From Sphingomonas abaci (lineage in GTDB: Bacteria > Pseudomonadota > Alphaproteobacteria > Sphingomonadales > Sphingomonadaceae), in contig NZ_JACHNY010000013.1 of NCBI RefSeq assembly GCF_014199625.1, positions 1 through 53,162 of the forward strand: 53,162 nt of DNA, read 5' to 3'. A model generated the notes under the pieces. The model did not search any database. It saw only the letters and a list, made by a program, of their open reading frames with translations, and had not been told where the DNA came from. Within the stretch, counting starts at the first letter, position 1; each line of letters starts with the position of its first letter. Made by a program: the position numbers and the translations under genes. This document shows, piece after piece, positions 16,751-24,177 of the stretch.

Positions 16751-16804
16751 GGCGCGGTGGATCGGGGCGACGTGGATCGGGCGAGTCGACTGGCGGCGGT
16801 GCGA

Positions 16805-17188
16805 TCAGGCCGCGTCGCGGATCGACACGATGCTGGCGCTGTTCCGACCATAATTGTCGTCGCCCGGCTTCGGCTGCTCGTCGCCATAGGCGACGACATA
16901 GCCGACCTGCTGGTTGATCTTGTCCAGCAGGCGATGGCTGGCGACGGCATGGCCACGCGCCTCGCCCATCGCGGTCAGCGCCTGGCAGACCCGGTCGAAT
17001 ACGCCCTGCCCGACCACCGCGGACAGCCGCGCCTCGCTGCGGGCGGCAGGCAGCAGTGCGGCGAGTCGGCCGCCCAGCGCGAAGCTGTCATCGATCGCCT
17101 GTTCGAAGGCGCGCAGCGTGTTCGTCAGTTCCTCGGCGGCGGGCATCGCCACGGCGTCGGTCGGAATGGTGTGCAGCATCTGGGTCAT
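16805..17188 (-). CDS. Conserved-looking hypothetical protein, helical
   Basis: This 127-residue soluble, mainly helical protein has no signal peptide or known motif. Residues ~20-90 read as a helical bundle (EELTNTLRAFEQAIDDSF, GVFDRVCQALTAMGEARGH). The end, GDDNYGRNSASIVSIRDAA, is a short polar tail. It starts 40 bases after the membrane-tethered HTH gene and may be its partner (inference). The ATG at 17188 is preceded by a hairpin containing GGGAG. Confidence 0.6.
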   Translation of the reverse strand: MTQMLHTIPTDAVAMPAAEELTNTLRAFEQAIDDSFALGGRLAALLPAARSEARLSAVVGQGVFDRVCQALTAMGEARGHAVASHRLLDKINQQVGYVVAYGDEQPKPGDDNYGRNSASIVSIRDAA

Positions 17189-17197
17189 TCATGCGTC

Positions 17198-17215
17198 CGC
17201 TCCCCCCTGGGAGCG
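17198..17215 (-). repeat. Small hairpin covering a possible ribosome-binding site
   Basis: A 7-base perfect inverted repeat (CGCTCCC/GGGAGCG) with a four-base loop lies 10 bases upstream of the start of the 127-residue gene. Read on the minus strand its 3' arm holds GGGAG, the only ribosome-binding candidate. It may instead be a weak terminator after the HTH gene. Confidence 0.4.
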
Positions 17216-17228
17216 CCCCCTGTGCGGA

Positions 17229-17741
17229 CTATGTGGGCAGCTGCCAGACTCGTCCGAGTAGCCCGGTCAGCGTTTCGAGCGCGGTCACCAGCGTACCGAA
17301 CCCCACCACGGAGGCGAGGGCCAGGGCCGGTATCCACAGGAGGCGCTGGCCCATGCTCAGGTCATTGCCCAGCTCCCCCTTGCGCCGGAGCGGCAGGCGG
17401 AACCCCGATGCCGCCGCCGACCCGGTCCGGGACGGCGCCGCGGCGACGGGGTCCACCCTGTCCGGCGAGACCGGAAATGCGGGGAAAACGGCGGCTTCCA
17501 CCACCCCGGCCGATTCCACCCCCGGGATTCCGGGGGGTGGATTTGGGACCGGATTCGAGGGCGGCGCGGCCGGGCCGTCGCCCAGACGCAGCGCGGCCTC
17601 GTGTTCGGCCAGGGCGTTGGCGGCGGCGGCGCGGCCGCGCACGCCGATGATCTCCGCCGCTTCGGTCAGGTAACCGTCAACGGTGCCGGGCGCGATGCCG
17701 AGTTCGCCCGCGATCTGCTTGGAACTCTTGAGCTGGCGCAC
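17229..17741 (-). CDS. Membrane-tethered LuxR-type HTH regulator (start region apparently frameshifted)
   Basis: From the only canonical in-frame start (GTG 17741) this is 170 residues: the rest of a LuxR/GerE-type HTH (SSKQIAGELGIAPGTVDGYL), a ~75-residue Pro/Ala-rich linker, and one C-terminal membrane helix (LLWIPALALASVVGFGTLV). The HTH clearly begins further upstream: the same frame reads DRFTRLAPRHRECLRL before the GTG, but between that and an in-frame TGA at 17107+698 (17805-17807 region) there is no ATG, GTG or TTG. An ATG at 17794 is one base out of frame. Either a base is missing near the start, the start is non-canonical, or the gene is damaged. It would bind DNA from the inner membrane. 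Confidence 0.65.
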   Translation of the reverse strand: MRQLKSSKQIAGELGIAPGTVDGYLTEAAEIIGVRGRAAAANALAEHEAALRLGDGPAAPPSNPVPNPPPGIPGVESAGVVEAAVFPAFPVSPDRVDPVAAAPSRTGSAAASGFRLPLRRKGELGNDLSMGQRLLWIPALALASVVGFGTLVTALETLTGLLGRVWQLPT

Positions 17742-17792
17742 CAGTCGCAGACATTCGCGATGGCGCGGGGCAAGCCGCGTGAATCGATCAGC

Positions 17793-17805
17793 ATCCGTAA
17801 CGGAT
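17793..17805. promoter_or_regulatory. Palindrome at the start of the tethered HTH gene
   Basis: The arms ATCCGT and ACGGAT are separated by a single A. The site overlaps the out-of-frame ATG of the HTH gene. It could be an operator for autoregulation; this is inference from position and symmetry alone. Confidence 0.3.
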
Positions 17806-18117
17806 CAATGGCGGCCAATGCCGGGCAAGCGCAATGCCGCGCGTGCGCCGATGCGTCGAAATCGGCGCGAAAAAGCGGGCTATGTTACTAGTCTGGAACG
17901 GGAAGCAGCGGCGGCAAGGGCTGCGTCCGTCGGGGGGACCGGTGCGCACCCGCCCGTCGCCGCGGCAAAGACGGGACCTTGGCGATACCCCGCAGACCGG
18001 ACGGGCCTCCGCCGGGGTGGCGGAGGATCTTGCCGACCGCCCAGGGCTTCTGCGCGGCTTCCCATCAGCAGACGAGCGATGCGGGAATCGGTCCTCCCGG
18101 CTCGTGCGCGCGGTCAT
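17806..18117. other. Gene-free stretch between rpoZ and the HTH gene
   Basis: I see no credible gene here. It contains an 8-base perfect hairpin (CCTCCGCC at 18006-18013, GGCGGAGG at 18019-18026). Because the bidirectional terminator just beyond would also end a plus-strand transcript, a small RNA on the plus strand is possible, but no clear promoter was found. Confidence 0.4.
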
Positions 18118-18157
18118 GGAAAAGGGGCCGCGACGTCGCCGTCGCAGCCCCTTTTCC
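18118..18157 (-). terminator. Bidirectional intrinsic terminator after rpoZ
   Basis: An 18-base stem with a single C/A mismatch and a TCGC loop ends in TTTTCC on both strands. It lies 24 bases past the rpoZ stop codon and is the likely rpoZ terminator. Confidence 0.85.
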
Positions 18158-18180
18158 GTTCTGAAGCCTGCGTCCGGCGA

Positions 18181-18525
18181 TCAGCCGTCGTAATCGGCGC
18201 CCAGATTCTGGTTGCGCGGCGGCGCGGCGGCCGTAAGGCGCAGCGCCTCGGCCGATGCGGCCAGGCTGCCGATCTCGTCCGCCTCGTCCTCGTCGTCGAT
18301 CCGCACCTTCTGCAGGCTGTTGACGACCGACTCCTCGAGATTGTCGGGACGCACCGTCTCCTCGGCGATCTCGCGCAGCGCGACGACCGGGTTCTTGTCG
18401 CGATCGCGGTCGAGCGTCAGCTCCGCGCCGCCCGAAATCTGCCGCGCGCGCTGGGCGGCGAACAGCACCAGATCGAAACGGTTGGGAATCTTGTCGACGC
18501 AATCCTCGACGGTGACGCGTGCCAT
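18181..18525 (-). CDS. rpoZ: RNA polymerase omega subunit
   Basis: This 114-residue protein promotes assembly of RNA polymerase by binding beta-prime. The family start MARVTVEDCVDKIPNRFDLV is exact in style, followed by AAQRARQI and KNPVVALREIAEETV. The C-terminal ~40 residues are acidic and variable, as in other alphaproteobacteria. It is transcribed away from the phospholipase-D-like gene, with 158 bases between the two starts, and ends at a strong terminator. Confidence 0.97.
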   Translation of the reverse strand: MARVTVEDCVDKIPNRFDLVLFAAQRARQISGGAELTLDRDRDKNPVVALREIAEETVRPDNLEESVVNSLQKVRIDDEDEADEIGSLAASAEALRLTAAAPPRNQNLGADYDG

Positions 18526-18683
18526 GCCGTGTCCTTCGGAAACCGGAATCAGGAGAAGCGTGAGCGGCTATCCACCGGCCGCCGAAAAGTCAAGGAAAAC
18601 CCCCAGGCCGGCTCCTGCGCGGAATCGTGACGGTCCCGGATCAATTCCGGATCGACCGGGCGGCTGGTGCGTAGAACAGCATC

Positions 18684-19934
18684 ATGACGCTCGCCATCGT
18701 CCCGTCGGCCGCCCCGTTGGCCGATCGCCCGCGCGCCGCCGCCCCACCGCCGGCGCCTCCGGCGGCGCGGCCGGAACAACCGGTCTTCACCGTCGACGGC
18801 AACCGCCTGACCCTGCTCGACACCGGCCCGCGCCGCCTCGACGCGCTGGTCGCGCTCATCGACTCGGCGCATACCAGCTTGCGCATCCTCTATTACATCT
18901 ACGCCGATGACGGCGCGGGGCGGCGGGTGAACGACGCGCTGGTCGCCGCTGCCCGGCGCGGGGTGGCGGTCGCGCTGCTGATCGACGGCTTCGGCAGCGA
19001 CGACACGCCCGATGCCTTCTTCGCGCCGCTCGGCGAAGCGGGGATCGACCTGTGCCGCTTCGCGCCGCGCTTCGGCCGGCGCTATCTGCTGCGCAACCAC
19101 CAGAAGCTGGCGCTCGCCGACGCGGAGACGCCGGACCGGGCGCGGATCATCATCGGCGGCTTCAATGTCGAGGACGACTATTTCGGCACCGTCGCCGATC
19201 AGGCATGGCGCGACCTCGGCCTGCTGGTCGAGGGACCGGCGGCGGCACGAATGGGCGACTATTTCGACGCGCTGCACCAGGCGACCAAGCATCCCAAGCT
19301 GCGCGTCCGACCGCTCAACAAGATCCTGGCGCGCTACAGCGAGACGCAAGGAGCGTTGCGCTGGCTGATCGGCGGGCCGACGCGGAAACTGTCGCCCTGG
19401 GCGCGGACGGTGCGCGACGACATGGCGCGCGGGCGGTGCATCGACATGGTCGCCGGCTATTTCCTGCCCAGCCCGCTGCTGCTCCGCCGGATCGAGCGCG
19501 CCGGCCGCGACAGCCACCGCGTCCGCGTCGTCACCGCCGCCCGGTCCGACAACAACGCGACCATCGCGGCGGCGCGTTTCTCCTATGCCGGTCTCCTGCG
19601 CCGGGGCGTGCGCCTGTACGAATATGCGCCGACCAAGCTGCACACCAAGCTCTATGTCATCGACGACGCCGTCCATATCGGCTCCGCCAATTTCGACATG
19701 CGAAGCCTGTTCATCAACCTGGAGCTGATGCTGCGGATCAAGGACCGCGCCTTCGCCGACCATGTCCGCCGCTATGTCGATGGCGAGGTCGCCCAATCGA
19801 CCGAAGTGACGCTGGACGGCTACAAGGCGGCGACCGGCTGGTGGCAGCGCGCCAAGCAGTTCGGCGCCTATCTGCTGCTCGCGGTGGTCGATCCCAGCGT
19901 GTCGCGGGGGCTGAATTTCGGGATCGACGAATGA
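18684..19934 (+). CDS. Phospholipase D-superfamily protein, cardiolipin-synthase-like
   Basis: This 416-residue protein has two HKD motifs: H139-Q-K followed by GGFNVEDDYFG, and H320-T-K-LYVIDD followed by IGSANFDMRS. Two such motifs form one active site in cardiolipin synthases and related phosphatidyltransferases. The N-terminal ~30 residues are Pro/Ala-rich. No N-terminal membrane helices are present, as in ClsB/ClsC-like enzymes, but one hydrophobic segment (GAYLLLAVVDP) lies at the C-terminus. A role in phospholipid synthesis is likely; nuclease or phospholipase activity cannot be excluded. No ribosome-binding site is obvious before the ATG. Confidence 0.88.
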   Translation: MTLAIVPSAAPLADRPRAAAPPPAPPAARPEQPVFTVDGNRLTLLDTGPRRLDALVALIDSAHTSLRILYYIYADDGAGRRVNDALVAAARRGVAVALLIDGFGSDDTPDAFFAPLGEAGIDLCRFAPRFGRRYLLRNHQKLALADAETPDRARIIIGGFNVEDDYFGTVADQAWRDLGLLVEGPAAARMGDYFDALHQATKHPKLRVRPLNKILARYSETQGALRWLIGGPTRKLSPWARTVRDDMARGRCIDMVAGYFLPSPLLLRRIERAGRDSHRVRVVTAARSDNNATIAAARFSYAGLLRRGVRLYEYAPTKLHTKLYVIDDAVHIGSANFDMRSLFINLELMLRIKDRAFADHVRRYVDGEVAQSTEVTLDGYKAATGWWQRAKQFGAYLLLAVVDPSVSRGLNFGIDE

Positions 19935-19977
19935 GGGCGGACGGCGTCATGCCGGTCGGGTGACGAAGACGATGGTT

Positions 19978-20106
19978 TCACGCGGCGGCGCGAGGGCGCG
20001 GAGAGGGTTGCTGGCGCGGCCGCAGGCCCGCGTCATGATCGTTCATGATGTGGCGACGCAGCCGTCAGGATCGAAACGGCCTCCGCACGCTCCGCGCCTC
20101 CGCGTC
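19978..20106. repeat. Imperfect inverted repeat between the PLD and DsbA-like genes
   Basis: A GC-rich left part (19978-20004, CACGCGGCGGCGCGAGGGCG) and right part (20081-20106, reverse-complement like GACGCGGAGGCGCGGAGCG) are imperfect inverted copies about 75 bases apart. It resembles a decayed small dispersed element. It fills most of the 201-base gap, which holds no gene. Confidence 0.4.
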
Positions 20107-20135
20107 CGTCATCCTGCCGACATTTCGGCCGCGCC

Positions 20136-20801
20136 ATGCCCGATGTGATCGCCCGGCGCGACCTGATGCTGCTGGTCGCGATGGTGGCGGGCGGCTGGAC
20201 CGTGGGAAAGCTGATCGCCCGCGCGCCGGACGACACGCGGGAAACAGGTGACGATCCGGCGGTGCAAGCCATTCTCACGGACCGGTCCGCTCCCTCCATG
20301 GATCCGGCGAGCGCCGATCTGACGATGCAGGTCTTCACCGACTATCGCTGCCCGGCCTGCCGGCGCGCCGATCCGGCGATGCACCGGGCGGTCGCGGCGG
20401 ATGGCCGGGTCCGGCTGGTCTATCGCGACTGGCCGATCTTCGGCGACGCGTCGCGCCGGGCGGCGCGGGTCGCGCTGGCTTCGGGGTCGCTCTACCCGGC
20501 GGTCCACCGCGCACTGATGGCCGAGCGCCGCGCGCTGACCGACGCCGTGCTGGGCGAAACCGTCACGGCGGCCGGCGGCGACGGGGACCGGCTGCTCCGC
20601 GACCTGGACGGGCGGGGCGCGGCGATCGACGCCCTGCTCGCCGCCAATGCCCGTGCCGCCGCGACGCTGGGACTGGCGGGGACGCCGGCCTATCTGGTCG
20701 GCCCGCTGATCGTCACCGGCGCGATGGACGAGGGCGGCTTCGCCGACACCTTCGCCCAGGCGCGCGTGGCTCAGCAGCAGCGCCCGCCGCCGCTGCCGTA
20801 G
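20136..20801 (+). CDS. DsbA-family thioredoxin-fold protein
   Basis: This 221-residue protein has an N-terminal hydrophobic segment (LMLLVAMVAGGWTVG, residues ~10-25) acting as a signal anchor or signal peptide, so the domain is periplasmic. Cys72-Pro-Ala-Cys75 (RCPACRRA) is the redox site and AGTPAYLVG supplies the cis-proline loop. A disulfide oxidase or isomerase role is by family. Upstream is the repeat-like gap. Its last 31 bases overlap tail-to-tail with the ybdD-like gene, so the QQQRPPPLP tail is encoded opposite that gene. Confidence 0.88.
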   Translation: MPDVIARRDLMLLVAMVAGGWTVGKLIARAPDDTRETGDDPAVQAILTDRSAPSMDPASADLTMQVFTDYRCPACRRADPAMHRAVAADGRVRLVYRDWPIFGDASRRAARVALASGSLYPAVHRALMAERRALTDAVLGETVTAAGGDGDRLLRDLDGRGAAIDALLAANARAAATLGLAGTPAYLVGPLIVTGAMDEGGFADTFAQARVAQQQRPPPLP

Positions 20802-20971
20802 CGCGCCTGCTGGCGGTCGCGGAAGAAGGCGGCGCGGCTCATCGGCGCGCGCTCCGGATGATGCGCGGCCATGTGCCGGCAATAGGCGTCGTAGTCGGGC
20901 ATCCCGACCATCAGCCGCGCCATCTGCGCCAGCCGAGCCAGCACCCGCCGCATGGCGCCCGGCACGCTCAT
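20771..20971 (-). CDS. YbdD/YjiX-family small protein
   Basis: This 66-residue protein has the family core MARLMVGMPDYDAYCRHMAAHHPE and RAAFFRDRQQARYG. Members are encoded directly after CstA-type transporters and are thought to assist them; the mechanism is not established. Its ATG overlaps the cstA stop by four bases (ATGA). The end is Gly/Cys-rich and overlaps the DsbA-like gene. Confidence 0.92.
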   Translation of the reverse strand: MSVPGAMRRVLARLAQMARLMVGMPDYDAYCRHMAAHHPERAPMSRAAFFRDRQQARYGSGGGRCC

Positions 20972-23022
20972 TCCGCCGGGACCAGGGCCATGGCCGGCGG
21001 CACCTCGGTCACGCTTGGCCGGGGCAGCGCACGGGCGGCGCGGCAGGTCCTGACCGCATAGACCAGGATCGCCGCGACCACCGCCAGGAACAGCGCGCAC
21101 AGCGCGGCGTCGATCCGGTCGTTCATCACGATCCGCTGCATATCGCCCATGGTCTTGGCGGGGCCGAGCACCTCGCCCCGCGCCGCCGCGTCGGCGAAGC
21201 GCCGGGCATGGGCGAGGAAGCCGACCTTGGGATCGGGGTGGAACAGCTTCATCAGGCCGGCGGTGCCCGTGCACAGCAGCAGCCAGCCGGCCGGCGCCAT
21301 CGTCACCCACGCGAAGCGCTCGCGCTTCATCCGGAACAGCACCACGGTCGCCAGCATCAGCGCCACCGCCGCCAGCATCTGGTTGGAGATGCCGAACAAC
21401 GGCCACAGCGTGTTCACCCCGCCCAGGGGATCGGTGACGCCCTGATAGAGGAAGAAGCCCCAGGCCGCGACGCACAAGGCGGTCGCGACCAGGCCCGCCG
21501 CGCCCTTGCCCTCCCGGAAGCGCGGGCTGGCCAGGCCGATCAGGTCCTGGAGCATGAAGCGGCCGGCGCGGGTGCCGGCATCGACCGCGGTCAGGATGAA
21601 CAGCGCCTCGAACAGGATGGCGAAATGATACCAGAAGGCCTTCATGCCTGCGCCGCCGACCGCGTGGCTGAAGATTTCCGCCATCGCCACCGCCAGGGTC
21701 GGCGCGCCGCCGGTGCGGCTGATGATCGTCGCCTCGCCCACGTCGCGCGCGGTCTGCGCCAGCGTGTCGGGCGTGACGGGGAAGCCCATCGCGGTCACCG
21801 CCGCCGCCGCGCTGGCGGGATCGGTGCCGAGCAGCGCGGCGGGCGCGTTCATCGCGAAATAGACGCCGGGGTCGAGGATCGAGGCCGCGACCAGCGCCAT
21901 GATCGCCACCGCGCTTTCCATCAGCATCGCGCCATATCCGATGAACGGCGCATCCGCCTCGCTGGCGATCAGCTTGGGGGTGGTGCCGCTGGCGATCAGC
22001 GCATGGAACCCCGACACCGCGCCGCAGGCGATGGTGATGAACAGGAAGGGAAAGAGCGGCCCCGCCCAGACCGGTCCCGCCCCGGTCGAGGCGAAGGCGG
22101 TCAGCGCCGGCATCCGGAGCGGCGGGGCCATCACGACGATGCCGATCGCCAGCGCGGCGATCGCGCCGATCTTGAGGAAGGTCGATAGATAGTCGCGCGG
22201 CGCGAGCAGCAGCCAGACCGGCAGCACCGAGGCGACCGCGCCGTAGACGATCAGGATGAAGCAGAGCTGCACCGGCGTGAAGGTGAACATCGGCGCCAGC
22301 ACGGGATGCAGCGACACCCATTGCCCGGCGAAGATCGCGCCGATCAGCCCGACGAAGCCGAGCAGCGACACCTCGCCGATCGCGCCGGGGCGGACCCAGC
22401 GGGTATAGGCGCCCATCAGCATCGCCAGCGGCACCGTCGCCGCCACCGTCACCATGCCCCAGGGGCTTTCGGCCAGCGCGCGCACCACGATCAGCGCCAG
22501 CACCGCCAGGATGATGACCATGATCATGAACGCGCCGATGAGCGCGATCGTGCCGGCCACCGCGCCCATCTCCATCCGGATCAGTTCGCCCAGCGACCGG
22601 CCGTCGCGGCGCATCGAGATGAACAGCACGGCGAAGTCCTGCACCGCGCCGGCCAGCACCACGCCCGCCAGGATCCACAAGGTGCCGGGCAGATAGCCCA
22701 TCTGCGCCGCCAGCACCGGCCCGACCAGCGGCCCCGCGCCCGCGATCGCGGCGAAATGGTGGCCGAACAGCACGCGCCGGTCGGTGGCGACATAGTCCAG
22801 CCCGTCGGCGCGCCGCACCGCCGGGGTCGCGCGCGCCGGGTCGAGGCCGAACACGCGGCCGGCGATGAATCGGGCATAATAGCGATAGGCGATCAGATAC
22901 ACCGACAGCGCCGCCGCGACGATCCAGAGCGCGTTGATCGGCTCCCCCCGCGCGGAGGCGACCACCGCCAGGCAGGCGGCGCCGACCAGCCCCAGCATGA
23001 TCCACGGCCAATGCTTGTTCAT
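20968..23022 (-). CDS. cstA: CstA-family carbon starvation/pyruvate transporter
   Basis: This 684-residue inner-membrane protein has more than fifteen hydrophobic segments. The family pattern is plain: DGLDYVATDRRVLFGHHFAA then IAGAGPLVGPVLAAQMGYLPG, and SGFHALIASGTTPK further on. Homologues take up pyruvate and possibly peptides. GGGAGGG lies five bases before the ATG at 23022 (MNKHWPWI). It is coupled to the ybdD-like gene downstream and divergent from cobU, with 100 bases between the starts. Confidence 0.95.
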   Translation of the reverse strand: MNKHWPWIMLGLVGAACLAVVASARGEPINALWIVAAALSVYLIAYRYYARFIAGRVFGLDPARATPAVRRADGLDYVATDRRVLFGHHFAAIAGAGPLVGPVLAAQMGYLPGTLWILAGVVLAGAVQDFAVLFISMRRDGRSLGELIRMEMGAVAGTIALIGAFMIMVIILAVLALIVVRALAESPWGMVTVAATVPLAMLMGAYTRWVRPGAIGEVSLLGFVGLIGAIFAGQWVSLHPVLAPMFTFTPVQLCFILIVYGAVASVLPVWLLLAPRDYLSTFLKIGAIAALAIGIVVMAPPLRMPALTAFASTGAGPVWAGPLFPFLFITIACGAVSGFHALIASGTTPKLIASEADAPFIGYGAMLMESAVAIMALVAASILDPGVYFAMNAPAALLGTDPASAAAAVTAMGFPVTPDTLAQTARDVGEATIISRTGGAPTLAVAMAEIFSHAVGGAGMKAFWYHFAILFEALFILTAVDAGTRAGRFMLQDLIGLASPRFREGKGAAGLVATALCVAAWGFFLYQGVTDPLGGVNTLWPLFGISNQMLAAVALMLATVVLFRMKRERFAWVTMAPAGWLLLCTGTAGLMKLFHPDPKVGFLAHARRFADAAARGEVLGPAKTMGDMQRIVMNDRIDAALCALFLAVVAAILVYAVRTCRAARALPRPSVTEVPPAMALVPAE

Positions 23023-23122
23023 GCGCGCCCTCCCGATCGCTTGTCGCGTCCGGTCTAGCGGGCCATGACGGACAAGGCGAGGCTTTGTACATGCTGCGCT
23101 GGAAAAGCCGAGGATGGAACCG

Positions 23123-23638
23123 ATGACAAAGGGTGTGACCCTGGTGCTGGGCGGCGCTCGATCGGGCAAGAGCCGGCGGGCGCAAGCGCTCGCGGAAGCG
23201 GCGACGGCGACGCGGCGCGTCTTCATCGCCACCGCGCAAGGCTTCGACGCGGAGATGCGCGACCGGATAGACCGGCACCGCGCCGATCGCGACGCACGCT
23301 GGTCCACGGTGGAGGCGCCGGTCGCGCTGGCCGCGGCGATCACCGCGGCCGACGGACCGGACGCGGTGCTACTGGTCGACTGCCTGACGCTGTGGACCTC
23401 CAACCTGCTGCTCGCCGAGCACCCGCTCGACCCGGCGCTGGACGCGCTCTGCGACGCCCTGGCCGCCGCCCGGGGGCGCGTGCTGCTGGTGTCGAACGAG
23501 GTGGGCTGGGGGATCGTGCCCGACAATGCGCTGGCGCGCCGGTTCCGCGACCTGGCCGGCATCGTCAACCAGCGCGTCGCCGCCACCGCCGACCGAGTCG
23601 AACTGGTCGTCGCGGGCCTGCCCATGGTGCTGAAGTGA
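23123..23638 (+). CDS. cobU: Adenosylcobinamide kinase/guanylyltransferase
   Basis: This ~171-residue enzyme phosphorylates adenosylcobinamide and then attaches GMP in cobalamin nucleotide-loop assembly. Visible are the P-loop GGARSGKSRRAQ, the DRHRADRDARW segment with the guanylylated His, VDCLTLWTSNLL and the GTP-site NEVGWGIVP. I chose the second ATG (23123), because GAGG nine bases upstream fits it, whereas it abuts the first ATG at 23114. No other cobalamin gene and no cobalamin riboswitch was seen nearby, so it may act in salvage. Its stop overlaps the next gene (GTGA). Confidence 0.93.
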   Translation: MTKGVTLVLGGARSGKSRRAQALAEAATATRRVFIATAQGFDAEMRDRIDRHRADRDARWSTVEAPVALAAAITAADGPDAVLLVDCLTLWTSNLLLAEHPLDPALDALCDALAAARGRVLLVSNEVGWGIVPDNALARRFRDLAGIVNQRVAATADRVELVVAGLPMVLK

Positions 23639-24135
23639 CCGGAACCACGCCGCTCCGCCTCCGCCCGGTGCGGCCGGAAGACCAGGCCGCCTTGTCTGCC
23701 ATCCTGATGCCGGTGATCCGCGCGGGCGAGACCTATGCGCTCGACCCGGCGATGACCGAGGCGGCGGCGCTGGCCTATTGGCTGGGGCCGGACAAGACCG
23801 GCTTCGTCGCCGAGCGGGACGGGCGCATCCTGGGCAGCTACTATCTGCGCGCCAACCAGGCGGGCGGCGGCGCGCATGTCGCCAATGCCGGCTATATGAC
23901 TGCGCCGGGCGCCGGCGGACGGGGGGTCGGCCGGGCGATGGCGGAGCATTCGCTGGACCAGGCGCGGGCGATGGGCTTCCGGGCGATGCAGTTCAACTTC
24001 GTCGTCGCCAGCAACGAACGCGCGGTGCGGCTGTGGCTGGCGCTGGGCTTCGCGATCGTCGGCACGCTGCCGGGCGCGTTCCGGCGGCCGGACGGGCGGG
24101 AGGTCGATGCGCTGGTCATGTTCCGCCGCCTGTAG
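23635..24135 (+). CDS. GNAT family N-acetyltransferase
   Basis: This 166-residue protein of the Gcn5-related acetyltransferase fold starts with LRLRPVRPEDQAAL. Motif A for acetyl-CoA is APGAGGRGVGRAM, and RLWLALGFAIVGTLPGAFR is the usual end. The GTG at 23635 overlaps the cobU stop by four bases. It resembles L-amino-acid (phosphinothricin-like) acetyltransferases, but the substrate is not readable. Confidence 0.85.
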   Translation: MTGTTPLRLRPVRPEDQAALSAILMPVIRAGETYALDPAMTEAAALAYWLGPDKTGFVAERDGRILGSYYLRANQAGGGAHVANAGYMTAPGAGGRGVGRAMAEHSLDQARAMGFRAMQFNFVVASNERAVRLWLALGFAIVGTLPGAFRRPDGREVDALVMFRRL

Positions 24136-24177
24136 GGAGTCACGAAACTGTCCGATCCGCTGGCTAACCGCCGCGCG

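Noticed and set aside
23023..23122. Cobalamin riboswitch before cobU
   Set aside because: Only 100 bases separate cobU from the divergent cstA start and no B12-box was seen.
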